This document shows positions 35,069-43,583 of a stretch of DNA of 64,000 bases, piece by piece. The stretch's first letter is position 1; the number at the start of each line of letters is the position of its first letter. The stretch is taken from contig NZ_CP117969.2 of NCBI RefSeq assembly GCF_028743515.2, positions 679,001-743,000 of the forward strand. The letters are read 5' to 3'. Source of the stretch: Imtechella halotolerans. GTDB lineage: Bacteria > Bacteroidota > Bacteroidia > Flavobacteriales > Flavobacteriaceae. Both the position numbers and the translations under genes were made by a program. The notes under the pieces are model-generated. The model made no database searches. It was not told the origin of the DNA and saw only the letters and a list, made by a program, of their open reading frames with translations.

Positions 35069-35584
35069 AATGATATTGGCCCCTTTGAACAACGTTTTAA
35101 CATTGAAATTCTAAATACCATTAGCGGAGATCAAAGAGAACTCTTCTATTCACTATTTGAAAATGTAAGAAAAAACAATTTAGGACTTAACATCTTTAGT
35201 TTTCCTAAAAAGTTATTTGAAAACATGTCTTGCGATAAAAATTGGGAGTTTATTGTTTTAAACCTAAAATCGGAATATTCAAATAGACATCAAGACAAAC
35301 CAGTTGGAGTAATGTTTAGTTACAAAAATGCAGGTGGCACCTATGTTCCTTCTTTTGTAGGGATGGATTATGATTATGCATATGAACATCAAGTTTATAG
35401 ACAGTTACTGTTTCAAACTGTAAAAAGAGCCGGTGAATTAGGATTTTCTACCATTGATTTTGGAATGACTGCAGGATTTGAAAAAAGGAAAATTGGTGCC
35501 CATGTAACAGAAAAAGTAGCCTACATTCAAGCCAAGGATAACTTTCCTTTCGAGCAATTGGAAATAATGGAAAGTAAAGGGTAA
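35069..35584 (+). pseudogene. GNAT-type acetyltransferase, 3' fragment
   Basis: An open frame runs from an in-frame stop at 35066 to 35584, without a start codon until Met at 35225. It reads GPFEQRFNIEILNTISGDQR, KPVGVMFSYKNAGGTYVPSF, VGMDYDYAYEHQVYRQLLFQ and TIDFGMTAGFEKRKIGA. This matches the C-terminal half of FemAB/BioF2-like GNAT proteins, where a molecule of about 380 aa or more is usual. The 5' part is lost, so it is probably inactive even if 35225-35584 is translated. Confidence 0.65.
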
Positions 35585-35728
35585 AAATACCTTTGTTCAA
35601 TTATCATCGAGATCCATAGAAAACAATCAATTTAAATAATCGAAATTAATACCAAACACTATGGTTTTATCGTACATAGAAATATGCTCCATACCCTCAT
35701 CCTGAACTAAATAAAACAAAAAAAATCG

Positions 35729-35744
35729 TTCGTAGTTACGAACA
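35729..35744. promoter_or_regulatory. Inverted repeat, possible operator
   Basis: GTTCGTA - GT - TACGAAC, a perfect 7-bp inverted repeat with a 2-nt spacer, too tight for a hairpin loop and so more like a dimeric protein site. No promoter is evident next to it. Confidence 0.3.
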
Positions 35745-35801
35745 CATTACGAAAAATTCTCATATATATTGTGCAAATTTATCTCTGGAAAGTTAAATCA
35801 G

Positions 35802-35853
35802 GCAAGGTTGTCAAAACTAAAAAACTATAACCCATTTGACGACCTTGCTTTTT
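35802..35853 (+). terminator. Rho-independent terminator
   Basis: GCAAGGTTGTCAAA pairs with TTTGACGACCTTGC (14 bp, one G-U) around a 19-nt loop, followed by TTTTT. It lies 218 nt after the GNAT fragment and faces away from the ATPase gene. Confidence 0.7.
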
Positions 35854-36107
35854 AAAATATGTCAATTGAAAGGATCAAATATGAATGCTCAAGCGTAAAT
35901 CTTTAAGAATATTTCAAATGTTACGAATGAAAGGCTCCCTTCCATATTCAAAAATCGGAGGTTCTTAATGTTATGAAGTTACCGGCATTATAAAATTTAA
36001 TAATAATTGTACTCCCAATATTATAATAAAAGTACTCCAATTAACTAAACGCTCTTAATTGGGTATTACATCTTAAATGCTACAGTTTGTAATGATAACA
36101 TTTAAAA

Positions 36108-36770
36108 ATGAAAATCAACCAAGCACATATCATCATTGAAAAGGGTGTGAAATTTAAAATTGGTACTCCAAAAGAAGGAAATATAAAATATGATTTCGAC
36201 AAAATTATTGTTTACTTGGAAGCAAAAGGTAAACGGATATACGGCAATAAATTCAAAATTTATAAAGCTGACCACCCATTAATTTTCAAACTATGTTGCT
36301 ATTTTATTAAAGACCCCTTCAATTGTAAAAAATTTGGAATAGATATTAATAAGGGTATCCTCTTAAGTGGGCCAGTTGGATGTGGCAAAACAAGTCTAAT
36401 GAAATTACTGAGGTATATAGTACCTCATATTCCTCATTATGAAGTAATCCCCACAAAAAATATTGTTTTTGGATTTAACAATATTGGATTCAAAATTATC
36501 GAAGCATATAATGATAAACTGGTGTATTGCTTTGATGATTTAGGTACCGAAACAACAGGTAGACATTTTACAAATGTTTGCAATGTAATGAGTGACATTC
36601 TACTAGCTCGTCATAAATCCCTTATTAACCATCAAATACTTACCCATGCTACCACTAACTTCAATTCTAATGAACTCAAAGAACATTATGGAAGCGATTT
36701 GCACTCGAAAATGCAAGAATTATTTAACTACATTTCATTTAAAAAGGGTGCTAAAAACAAACATAGGTGA
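36108..36770 (+). CDS. DnaC-like P-loop ATPase of mobile-element type
   Basis: 220 aa. Walker A GPVGCGKTS is at about residues 92-100, Walker B is VYCFDDLG, and a sensor-like HATTNFNSNEL follows. This small ATPase type occurs in Bacteroidota integrative elements, often beside an integrase. That fits, as an integrase relic begins 40 nt downstream. It may load a helicase or aid replication of the element. The frame is intact. It differs from IS21 IstB in its N-terminal part. Confidence 0.75.
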   Translation: MKINQAHIIIEKGVKFKIGTPKEGNIKYDFDKIIVYLEAKGKRIYGNKFKIYKADHPLIFKLCCYFIKDPFNCKKFGIDINKGILLSGPVGCGKTSLMKLLRYIVPHIPHYEVIPTKNIVFGFNNIGFKIIEAYNDKLVYCFDDLGTETTGRHFTNVCNVMSDILLARHKSLINHQILTHATTNFNSNELKEHYGSDLHSKMQELFNYISFKKGAKNKHR

Positions 36771-36809
36771 TTTTAATCACGATCCCATAAGACATATAAA
36801 CCTTTATAA

Positions 36810-37095
36810 CTGGAATTAAACTTCAAGATCGCTAATGAGTTGCATAACAAAATTAAAACTTCAATTAAAGATCTAATGACAATCTTAAGTCCATGGCTTA
36901 AAAAGCCGAGATTGACAAAAAAATAACCATGCATATTGCAAGACATAGCTTTGGAAATATAGCCGGGATAATATTCAACCTCATATGCTACAAAAACTTT
37001 ATCGTCATAGCGATTTAAAATCCACATTGAATTATCAAGCTAATTTTATTCACAGGGAAGCTGATGATGCCTTGGATAGGGTAATTAATTTTTAA
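36810..37095 (+). pseudogene. Tyrosine recombinase (integrase) C-terminal relic
   Basis: Three frames together give the end of a phage-type integrase: LELNFKIANELHNKIKTSIK, then KKAEIDKKITMHIARHSFGN with the H-x-x-R box. HMLQKLYRHSDLKSTLNYQA comes next, with the catalytic Tyr in LNY, and the end is FIHREADDALDRVINF. At least two frameshifts break it. The N-terminal core-binding domain is not visible. It marks a dead integrative element together with the ATPase upstream. Confidence 0.75.
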
Positions 37096-37315
37096 CCTAT
37101 TAAATCTTTAAAATTTTCTCTATTTATTACTTCTATTTCAGCGTTATATGCATCCATAAAGTTCCTATATTTTTTAACTTTTGCCTTAGGACTTCACTTA
37201 AATTCATATCCCGTAATTACCCCTGAGTTTTCCTCTACGTAATCAATTTCTTGCTGTTGCTTGGTTCTCCAGAAATACTGTGTAGCTCTGGTTTTGTTAT
37301 AAGCTATTTTTTTTC
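37092..37315 (-). pseudogene. DUF4143/AAA ATP-binding protein, 3' fragment
   Basis: The minus strand reads NKTRATQYFWRTKQQQEIDY, VEENSGVITGYEFK, a TGA where a Trp codon is usual, then SPKAKVKKYRNFMDAYNAEI and ENFKDLIG. This matches the C-terminus of the DUF4143 AAA proteins (WRTxQQQEIDYxEE). Only about 75 codons remain of roughly 400. Its end meets the end of the integrase relic. Confidence 0.7.
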
Positions 37316-37681
37316 GATAAATTAATGTCTGTATATTGATATTTAACTAAAAAAAATGAATTTCAGTTACTATAAATTGCTTTCAGATTCCTATTTCAGG
37401 TGCTATAACTATATAATTTATCATATAATAATTGGACTAGCAACAAAAACAGGACGGTATAAAATTCGAATTACAGTACCTACCAATAACGGCCCCCAAA
37501 GTTCCAGTCATTTTGCCTAAATCCACACAAGAGGGCATGCTATTTTTGCGAAAACGGGTCAATTATCACAAATAATAACCTATAAAAAGCAAAGAACTGT
37601 ACAATGGCCTAAAAACAAAAAGGCCTCCATAAAATCCACCTTAAGCCTAAACTATACTAAAATTGCTGGTAGTCTAAGTAG
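37316..37681. other. Intergenic, no gene seen
   Basis: About 365 nt between the DUF4143 relic and the 3' end of the fusion hydrolase gene. No frame resembles a protein. A short GGCCT/AGGCC inverted repeat lies at 37606-37625 without a T-run. Confidence 0.45.
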
Positions 37682-39310
37682 TTATTGCTTTACTAAAAAT
37701 TTAGTGACCAACTTATTTAATGTTTTAGGTTGCTCAAAGGGAATATAATGAGATGCGTTTAAAATGATTTCGAGTTCAGAATGATTTATTGATTCATGAA
37801 TTAATTTGGTATGCTCTTCTTTGATGACATCCTCACTCCCTGCTAGAATTAAAACGGGATTTTTTATTTTTTCGAGTTCACTTGTTGTAAGGTTGGGATG
37901 ATTTAGCATTAATCGTAATAGTCGTTGGTTTCCTTTTTGTTCAGATAGTTGATCTTGGAAAATTTTGATTAAATCATCTTTGACACCTTCTGGATGTATG
38001 TTTGCTCCAATGGTAATAAGTTTATTTACAAGTTCTGGATGCTTAAGACTAAACATCAATCCTGTATTTCCACCATCGCTCCAACCCAATATATTTACAT
38101 TTTTTAGATCAAGTTGTTGTATTACTTTATGTAGGTCATTAGCGAATAATTCATAGCTATAATCAGACGTTGTAAAATCAGTACTTCTCCCTTGTCCTCT
38201 TGTATCTATCGCGATTACTTTGAAATGTTTAGCCAAAGCTGGTATTTGTTGGTAAAAGTCAGAGATACTACCATTATTTCCGTGAAGTAAAAGTAATGGT
38301 TCTCCTTTCCCATAAGTTTCGTAATATATTTTAGCATCACCGATATCTATGTATTTCCCATTTTTATTTTTCCCATAATTAGTTTTTAATGATTTCTCCT
38401 TATGTGTGTAATAGTTTATTAGGGATTGCATCTGGGGATCATTTGAAGGTTGCATTTGGTTGTCAAGTATTTCCTCTTCCTCCGTATTTTTATCATAGGA
38501 GATATCCAGGTTAGCTATGAATACACCCTTACTTTTTTCCCACTTTCCTTGGTTTTGGTAACGAAATAACAAATCATCAGAAATTGATTTTTTGGCCGAT
38601 ATTCCAAAAACAAAATCCACTCCCTCCAGAGGCTTATAATCGACTAATTGCAAGGTGACCGCTATCTGTTTCAAATTATTAAAAATTAAGTGGTAAGCGG
38701 TTAAATCTACCAATTGCCATCCAGTATTGTTTGTTTTATAAATGATGTTTTCTGAAAGCAGTACTTTGTCTGGAATGTGATCATTAATGTTGTATATATT
38801 TAATTTTAAGGTGATTTCTTTAAATTTAGAACTTGGAATTATATGAAAATTATAGGATTTTAATTTCGTTTTTTGATACACATTGAAAATAGTCCCTTGC
38901 TCAATAGTTGGTATATTTTGGTCAAACATTTTAGAGAAGGTAAGCATAGGTTTTGATTTCTGTCCAATCACCTTTTCTTTCATCTTCTTTGCATTAATAA
39001 CCACAGGGTCCAGTGAAATAGCATTGTACTCTAAAATAACCGTTGAGTTCTCTATTAATTGATCGCTACTTTTAATCAAATCCTTATAACCAATACTGCT
39101 GAAAACAATGTCATCCTTGGTCTTAAAGGGAATACGAAGCGTATAGTTCCCATTTTCATCTGAGATGGTGCCAATAGTGGAGTTTTTTATTCCAATTGAG
39201 CAATAGGCAACAGGTTCATTGTCTTCATTGACCACTTTTCCGTAAATAGAGTTTTGAGCGATACTGTTACATGTAATGAAAAGGGCCATTAAATAGCATA
39301 ATTTGTACAT
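37682..39310 (-). CDS. Exported alpha/beta hydrolase with carboxypeptidase-regulatory-like N-terminus
   Basis: 542 aa. A signal peptide (about 1-18, ending NSIAQ) is followed by a carboxypeptidase-regulatory-like beta-sandwich (IYGKVVNEDNEPVAYCSIGI to about residue 95), as in TonB-dependent receptors. Residues 110-280 are an unrecognised beta-rich part. Residues 325-540 are an alpha/beta hydrolase: LLLLHGNNGSISDF, GWSDGGNTG with the nucleophilic Ser, an acidic residue near LILAGSEDVI, and His in NASHYIPFEQ. It resembles proline-iminopeptidase/haloperoxidase-type hydrolases. The substrate is unknown. The fusion is unusual but known in Bacteroidota. Confidence 0.8.
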   Translation of the reverse strand: MYKLCYLMALFITCNSIAQNSIYGKVVNEDNEPVAYCSIGIKNSTIGTISDENGNYTLRIPFKTKDDIVFSSIGYKDLIKSSDQLIENSTVILEYNAISLDPVVINAKKMKEKVIGQKSKPMLTFSKMFDQNIPTIEQGTIFNVYQKTKLKSYNFHIIPSSKFKEITLKLNIYNINDHIPDKVLLSENIIYKTNNTGWQLVDLTAYHLIFNNLKQIAVTLQLVDYKPLEGVDFVFGISAKKSISDDLLFRYQNQGKWEKSKGVFIANLDISYDKNTEEEEILDNQMQPSNDPQMQSLINYYTHKEKSLKTNYGKNKNGKYIDIGDAKIYYETYGKGEPLLLLHGNNGSISDFYQQIPALAKHFKVIAIDTRGQGRSTDFTTSDYSYELFANDLHKVIQQLDLKNVNILGWSDGGNTGLMFSLKHPELVNKLITIGANIHPEGVKDDLIKIFQDQLSEQKGNQRLLRLMLNHPNLTTSELEKIKNPVLILAGSEDVIKEEHTKLIHESINHSELEIILNASHYIPFEQPKTLNKLVTKFLVKQ

Positions 39311-39465
39311 AAGGTATAATTTAATAGACTAGACGACCTATTAAATAGGAAAGTTGCCCACAACCGAAAATAGTAACTATTAATTATGGTTTTTGCGTTG
39401 ATTCCCTGTAGGGGTGGAGGAAAAGGTGGTACATCCAGAATCTTTTTATTTAACCCCTTAAACGA

Positions 39466-39506
39466 GTAAAACCCCGTTCACAGTGAAACTGCTCCCGAGG
39501 TTTTAC
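39466..39506 (-). terminator. Structured element or terminator after the YD-like gene
   Basis: On the minus strand GTAAAACC pairs with GGTTTTAC, and between them GTTTCAC/GTGAAC forms an inner hairpin. It lies about 50 nt after the 39556-40071 gene. No T-run follows directly, so it may stabilise the mRNA end. Confidence 0.5.
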
Positions 39507-39555
39507 CAACTAACCAACCAAAAACTATTATGAAATTTTTCTATTTACTTATTGT

Positions 39556-40071
39556 TTACACACGTCCTTTAGTGTTTCGAATACGTCCCCATCTATCAGT
39601 GTGTACAGATAAATCTCCAACTCTGTTTAGATTACCGAATTTGTTGTAACGCATACTTACTGATCCGGCTCTGGTGATACGTCCGTATCTATCGTATTGT
39701 ATCCATACATCACCTACACGGGTTAACATTCCATTTCGGTCATAGGCTATTTGAGCTCCATAGGTATGCATACGATTGTTTTTAGACGGAGCGCTGTATT
39801 GAACACGGATATTAGGGGTAATTAAGGTAGCATTTACAGATCCTCTTCGCCCATATCGTTGTACAGTACGTGCATCATATTCAAAAGTTCCATCTGTATA
39901 CACATAGAAAGCAACGCCACGCTCTACAAAGTAGATGTATTCTTGCGATTTATGTTTGGCATTTTCATAAGCAGAAATTGCCATATCGCTTTGCTTGTTG
40001 TTTGCCAGCGCAGAGGTTACTGCTACGAATAATCCAACTGCTAATAATGTTACTTTTTTCATATGTTTCAT
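39556..40071 (-). CDS. Small secreted protein with YD-like repeats
   Basis: 171 aa. A signal peptide covers residues 4-23 (VTLLAVGLFVAVTSALA). Met4 (40062) is an equally good start. From residue 95 four degenerate repeats with the pattern R-x-G-x-[VL]-x-[IMV]-x-[YT]-[DN]-[RK]-[FWY]-G follow: MLTRVGDVWIQYDRYGRI, TRAGSVSMRYNKFGNL, NRVGDLSVHTDRWGRI. These recall RHS/YD beta-strand repeats. Function unknown. It is divergent from rfbB and outside the polysaccharide operon. Confidence 0.7.
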   Translation of the reverse strand: MKHMKKVTLLAVGLFVAVTSALANNKQSDMAISAYENAKHKSQEYIYFVERGVAFYVYTDGTFEYDARTVQRYGRRGSVNATLITPNIRVQYSAPSKNNRMHTYGAQIAYDRNGMLTRVGDVWIQYDRYGRITRAGSVSMRYNKFGNLNRVGDLSVHTDRWGRIRNTKGRV

Positions 40072-40401
40072 TTTTTAGTTATTACTTTCAAAGGTCAAAG
40101 CTCTTTGATAGTATTCCATTCTTTTAGAAACTTCCGCTTGTACTTCTGTTTCTTGCTTAGTAAGTTTCAAACCCCGTGCCAAAAAGATACTATGCGTGCA
40201 TAATTTTTATAAATAACTGTAAATCAGTTTTATATTTTTTAATTTCATACTATTTGGGATAAATAAAGAGTAGGAGCTGTCTATATTTGTTTGAGATAAA
40301 ATGTTTATTTTTCGTTAATATGTCACAAGCTTGGGCCGGTTAAACTGCATAATTAGCGGTTAGTTCTTACATTTGTGTAGTAGCTTATCAAAGACCTTAA
40401 A
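40072..40401. other. Divergent intergenic region upstream of rfbB
   Basis: 330 nt between the divergent YD-like gene and rfbB. The right end contains the TACATTTG promoter box listed separately; CGGTTA occurs at 40337 and 40357, 20 nt apart. No gene is seen. Confidence 0.5.
40368..40375 (+). promoter_or_regulatory. -7 promoter box of rfbBCD
   Basis: TACATTTG, an exact TAnnTTTG match and identical to the fic box, 26 nt before the rfbB ATG. A matching -33 TTG at the usual distance is not seen. Confidence 0.5.
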
Positions 40402-41451
40402 ATGGATAAAACAATTTTAATCACGGGTGGTGCAGGGTTTATAGGATCTCATGTGGTACGAAGGTTTGTAACCAACTACCCCGAATATCATATCTTTAAC
40501 CTTGATCTGCTTACCTATGCGGGGAATTTAGAGAACTTAACGGATGTATCTAAAGCCCCAAACTACACCTTTGTAAAAGGAGACATTACGGATCCTACCC
40601 AAGTGGATGCGCTCTTTAAGAAATATCAATTTGATGCCGTCATTCATTTGGCTGCGGAGTCCCATGTAGATCGTTCTATTTCAGATCCACTTGCTTTTGC
40701 CAAAACAAATATATTGGGAACCATGGTCCTTCTTAATGCCTGTAAAACCTTATGGAATGGTTCACAAGAAGGAAAACGTTTTTACCATATTAGTACAGAT
40801 GAAGTGTTTGGAAGCTTAGGAAATGAAGGATTCTTTACAGAAGAAACCTCTTATAGTCCTAATTCTCCGTATTCTGCCAGTAAAGCAGCTTCAGATCATT
40901 TTGTAAGAGCCTATGGAGAGACCTATAAACTGCCTTATGTTATTAGTAATTGTTCTAATAACTATGGACCGAATCAGTTTCCTGAGAAATTGATTCCATT
41001 ATTTATCAATAACTGTATTCAAGGTAAACCACTACCCATCTATGGCGATGGAAACTATACCAGAGACTGGTTGTATGTAGTGGATCACGCCACAGCCATA
41101 GATACTATTTTTCATAAGGGGAAATTAGGAGAAACCTATGCTGTTGGAGGACATAATGAATGGACTAATATGGCGTTAACAAAGTTATTGTGTAAATTAA
41201 TGGATGCCAAACTTGGACATGAAGAAGGCACTTCAGAAAAGTTAATTACTTTTGTAAAAGACCGTCCAGGACATGATTTAAGATACGCTATTGATGCGAC
41301 TAAAATTAAAGAAGACTTAGGATGGAACCCTGAAGTTACCTTTGAGGAAGGTTTGGATAAAACCATTGATTGGTACTTATCCAATAAGACCTGGTTAGAA
41401 GGGGTTACTTCGGGAGCATATCAAACCTATTATCAACAACATTACTCGTAA
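40402..41451 (+). CDS. rfbB: dTDP-glucose 4,6-dehydratase
   Basis: 349 aa SDR enzyme. NAD-binding GGAGFIGSHVVRRF, catalytic STDEVFGSLG (Thr-Asp-Glu) and Y-x-x-x-K in YSASKAASDHF are all present, plus NNYGPNQFPEKLIPL. It makes dTDP-4-keto-6-deoxyglucose, step two of dTDP-rhamnose synthesis. It heads rfbBCD with tight spacing (10 nt to rfbC). The length is normal for the family. Confidence 0.96.
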   Translation: MDKTILITGGAGFIGSHVVRRFVTNYPEYHIFNLDLLTYAGNLENLTDVSKAPNYTFVKGDITDPTQVDALFKKYQFDAVIHLAAESHVDRSISDPLAFAKTNILGTMVLLNACKTLWNGSQEGKRFYHISTDEVFGSLGNEGFFTEETSYSPNSPYSASKAASDHFVRAYGETYKLPYVISNCSNNYGPNQFPEKLIPLFINNCIQGKPLPIYGDGNYTRDWLYVVDHATAIDTIFHKGKLGETYAVGGHNEWTNMALTKLLCKLMDAKLGHEEGTSEKLITFVKDRPGHDLRYAIDATKIKEDLGWNPEVTFEEGLDKTIDWYLSNKTWLEGVTSGAYQTYYQQHYS

Positions 41452-41461
41452 TCCGGTATTC

Positions 41462-42016
41462 ATGCAGATAGAGAAAACGCCTTTGGCGGATTGTTATATT
41501 ATTAAACCACAGGTACATCATGATCATCGTGGTTATTTCTTTGAGAGTTTCAATGCCTTGAAATTTAAAGAACTAACCGGGATTACTACTGATTTTGTAC
41601 AGGATAATCAATCCTTTTCAAGCTATGGTGTTGTTAGAGCCTTACATGCGCAACGTGCCCCGTATGCACAGGCAAAACTAGTACGTGTATTGCAAGGGGA
41701 GGTATTGGATATAGCCGTGGATGCACGACTGGATTCTCCCACCTTTGGACAGCATTTTGCCATCCATCTCAGCGCTGAAAACCAGCTTCAATTATTTATA
41801 CCCCGTGGTTTTTTACATGGGTATATCACCCTGTCTAAGACGTCTGTATTTTTCTATAAATGTGATCAATTCTATCATAAACAGGCCGAGTGCGGTGTGA
41901 TGTATAATGATAGTGATCTGGGAATAGACTGGAAAGTACCACCAGCTGATCGTATTCTTTCCGAAAAAGACCTTGTATTACCAAGATTTAATGAAGTATA
42001 TAAAAAGACGCTATAA
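41462..42016 (+). CDS. rfbC: dTDP-4-dehydrorhamnose 3,5-epimerase
   Basis: 184 aa cupin enzyme. Characteristic blocks: DHRGYFFESFN, FVQDNQSFSSYGVVRALHAQ (the catalytic His lies in LHAQ), VLQGEVLDIAVDAR, and IPRGFLHGYITLS. It performs the third step to dTDP-L-rhamnose. Its TAA overlaps the ATG of rfbD by one base, indicating coupled translation. Confidence 0.95.
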   Translation: MQIEKTPLADCYIIKPQVHHDHRGYFFESFNALKFKELTGITTDFVQDNQSFSSYGVVRALHAQRAPYAQAKLVRVLQGEVLDIAVDARLDSPTFGQHFAIHLSAENQLQLFIPRGFLHGYITLSKTSVFFYKCDQFYHKQAECGVMYNDSDLGIDWKVPPADRILSEKDLVLPRFNEVYKKTL

Positions 42017-42885
42017 TGGAGAAAGTGTTGGTGTTTGGAGCAAAAGGCCAGTTGGGAAGCTGCCTGCAGGATGCAATACAGGGAAGCCCGTGGCAATCTC
42101 AAACTGTTTTTTATGACTCTTCAGCCTGTGATGTCACCAAAGAAGAGGATCTTACCAAAGCCTTTAAAGAGGTAGCACCAACCTATGTGATTAACTGTGC
42201 CGCCTATACAGCGGTGGATAAGGCAGAGGAGGAGACTCTAAAGGCCTTTGAGGTAAATGCTAAGGCACCTGAGTGTATGGCCAGACTTTGTCGTGAGTAC
42301 AACACGGTGCTTATCCATATCTCTACTGACTTTGTATTTGATGGCCATCAGGATATGCCTTATAAAGAGGAAGTGATTCCAAATCCACTAAACGTTTATG
42401 GAACTTCCAAATGGGAAGGGGAGCAGCGTATTTCAAGTACATGGCATAAACATTATATTATTAGAACCAGTTGGTTGTATTCTATATATCCTCCCAACTT
42501 TGTACATTCCGTATTAAGATTGGCAAAGGAAAGAAACAAACTAACTGTAGTAGCTGATCAACAAGGGATACCTACCTATGCTCCAGATTTGGCAGCCATG
42601 CTCTTGTTAGTATTAGAAAGCAAACACCTGCCCTTTGGTATCTATCATTATGCCAATAAGGGCATTGCCTCTTGGTATACTTTTGCTACTGCTATTTTAA
42701 AGATGGCGGGTAGTAACATTCCTGTGACCCCCATTACTTCAGAACAGTTTCCTGCAAAAGCCATTCGACCCAAGTACTCCGTATTGGACACTAGCAAAAT
42801 AGAATCAGAGTTAGCACTTACCATTCCAAACTGGGAAGTGAGCTTGAAGAGGTGTATGGATAGACTAAAAGAGTCTTTAAATTAA
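42016..42885 (+). CDS. rfbD: dTDP-4-dehydrorhamnose reductase
   Basis: 289 aa SDR enzyme. NADPH-binding FGAKGQLGSCL, INCAAYTAVDKAEEE, STDFVFDGHQ, catalytic Y-x-x-x-K in YGTSKWEGE, and the RTSWLY block. It makes dTDP-L-rhamnose. It ends the first part of the rml set; rfbA lies 9.3 kb further on, past an unrelated sigma/SusCD module. Confidence 0.95.
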   Translation: MEKVLVFGAKGQLGSCLQDAIQGSPWQSQTVFYDSSACDVTKEEDLTKAFKEVAPTYVINCAAYTAVDKAEEETLKAFEVNAKAPECMARLCREYNTVLIHISTDFVFDGHQDMPYKEEVIPNPLNVYGTSKWEGEQRISSTWHKHYIIRTSWLYSIYPPNFVHSVLRLAKERNKLTVVADQQGIPTYAPDLAAMLLLVLESKHLPFGIYHYANKGIASWYTFATAILKMAGSNIPVTPITSEQFPAKAIRPKYSVLDTSKIESELALTIPNWEVSLKRCMDRLKESLN

Positions 42886-42898
42886 TAGCGCAAATGGC

Positions 42899-42924
42899 AA
42901 TGCTATATAAACAATAGTAGCATT
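42899..42924. terminator. Weak hairpin between rfbD and convergent sigma gene
   Basis: AATGCTA / TAGCATT with a 12-nt loop, in the 60-nt gap between convergent genes. No T-run is present; the call rests on position. Confidence 0.4.
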
Positions 42925-42945
42925 ACCTAATAAGCGTGTACTTCT

Positions 42946-43518
42946 TTACACCGCACGTTTCAGACAATCTTTTAAATAGCTGTAGGCTCTAGTAATATGG
43001 CCTTCTACAGTTTTTATGGATACACCAAGCTTTTCAGCCACTAATTGATACTTCAATCCAACTATTTTGTTTTGGACAAATACTTCTTTACATTTTTCAG
43101 GAAGCGCCTCAATACACTGATTTAGTTTGGTGAGCTTATCAGATTTAATGCTTGGATCGGTCTCTACAGCCAGCATTACAGCCGTATGGTAATAGGAGGA
43201 GAGCATTTTATCATTTCTTTTCTCCATTCGGTATTTCTCCATTAATTGATTGTAGGCAGCTTTGTATAAATAGGAGTTCAGAGAAGATTGTATGGATAAG
43301 GTATGCCGCTTATTCCAAAGATCAATAAAGATGTCTTGAACGGAATCTTCAATCTTTTCTTTATCGCTGGAGTAACTCATCAAATAGATGCATAGCCTCT
43401 CATAGTACTCCTGGTAGAGTAACTCGAAGGCACTTTTATCACCTTTTTTTATACGCTCAATTATGATATCCTTTACTTTCAGAACAAAAAAATAACTAAA
43501 TAGTAATACAAAATTCAA
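42946..43518 (-). CDS. ECF-type RNA polymerase sigma factor
   Basis: Up to 190 aa. Region 2: SAFELLYQEYYERLCIYLMS, KIEDSVQDIFIDLWNKR and LNSYLYKAAYNQLMEKY. Region 4: LPEKCKEVFVQNKIVGLKYQ and LGVSIKTVEGHITRAYSYLK. The start is uncertain: the frame opens with TTG at 43518, but that lies in a -7-like box, and no ATG or GTG exists before the conserved VKDIIIERIKKGD (near 43475). A rare start codon downstream is possible. It is divergent from fecR and should control the following SusCD/amidohydrolase module. Confidence 0.88.
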   Translation of the reverse strand: MNFVLLFSYFFVLKVKDIIIERIKKGDKSAFELLYQEYYERLCIYLMSYSSDKEKIEDSVQDIFIDLWNKRHTLSIQSSLNSYLYKAAYNQLMEKYRMEKRNDKMLSSYYHTAVMLAVETDPSIKSDKLTKLNQCIEALPEKCKEVFVQNKIVGLKYQLVAEKLGVSIKTVEGHITRAYSYLKDCLKRAV

Positions 43519-43523
43519 AAATA
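43516..43523 (-). promoter_or_regulatory. -7 promoter box of the second ECF sigma gene
   Basis: TATTTTTG on the minus strand matches TAnnTTTG. It overlaps the most upstream possible start codon (TTG, 43518-43516), which argues that translation begins further downstream. Confidence 0.4.
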
Positions 43524-43583
43524 ATTAAAATATAGTAGAGGGTATTCATTAAGTTTTACTACTTATACTAAAAAATAAAGATT

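Larger units (their letters stand above)
35585..36107. other. Intergenic region with hairpin and inverted repeat
   Basis: About 520 nt without a supported gene, separating the GNAT fragment from the ATPase. It contains the inverted repeat at 35729 and the hairpin at 35802 listed separately. Short frames after 35890 are broken by stops. Confidence 0.55.

Noticed and set aside
35890-36000. Short frame beginning LKRKSLRIFQMLRMKGS, thought to be an IS21-type transposase start
   Set aside because: The match is only to a general basic helical pattern and the frame ends after about 27 codons.
36773-37027. 84-aa frame on the minus strand
   Set aside because: It lies antisense to the integrase relic, whose plus-strand pieces carry clear family motifs. 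The frame has no recognisable features.
37606-37625. GGCCT/AGGCC hairpin downstream of the fusion hydrolase
   Set aside because: A five-base stem with a ten-base loop and no T-run is too weak to be called a terminator.
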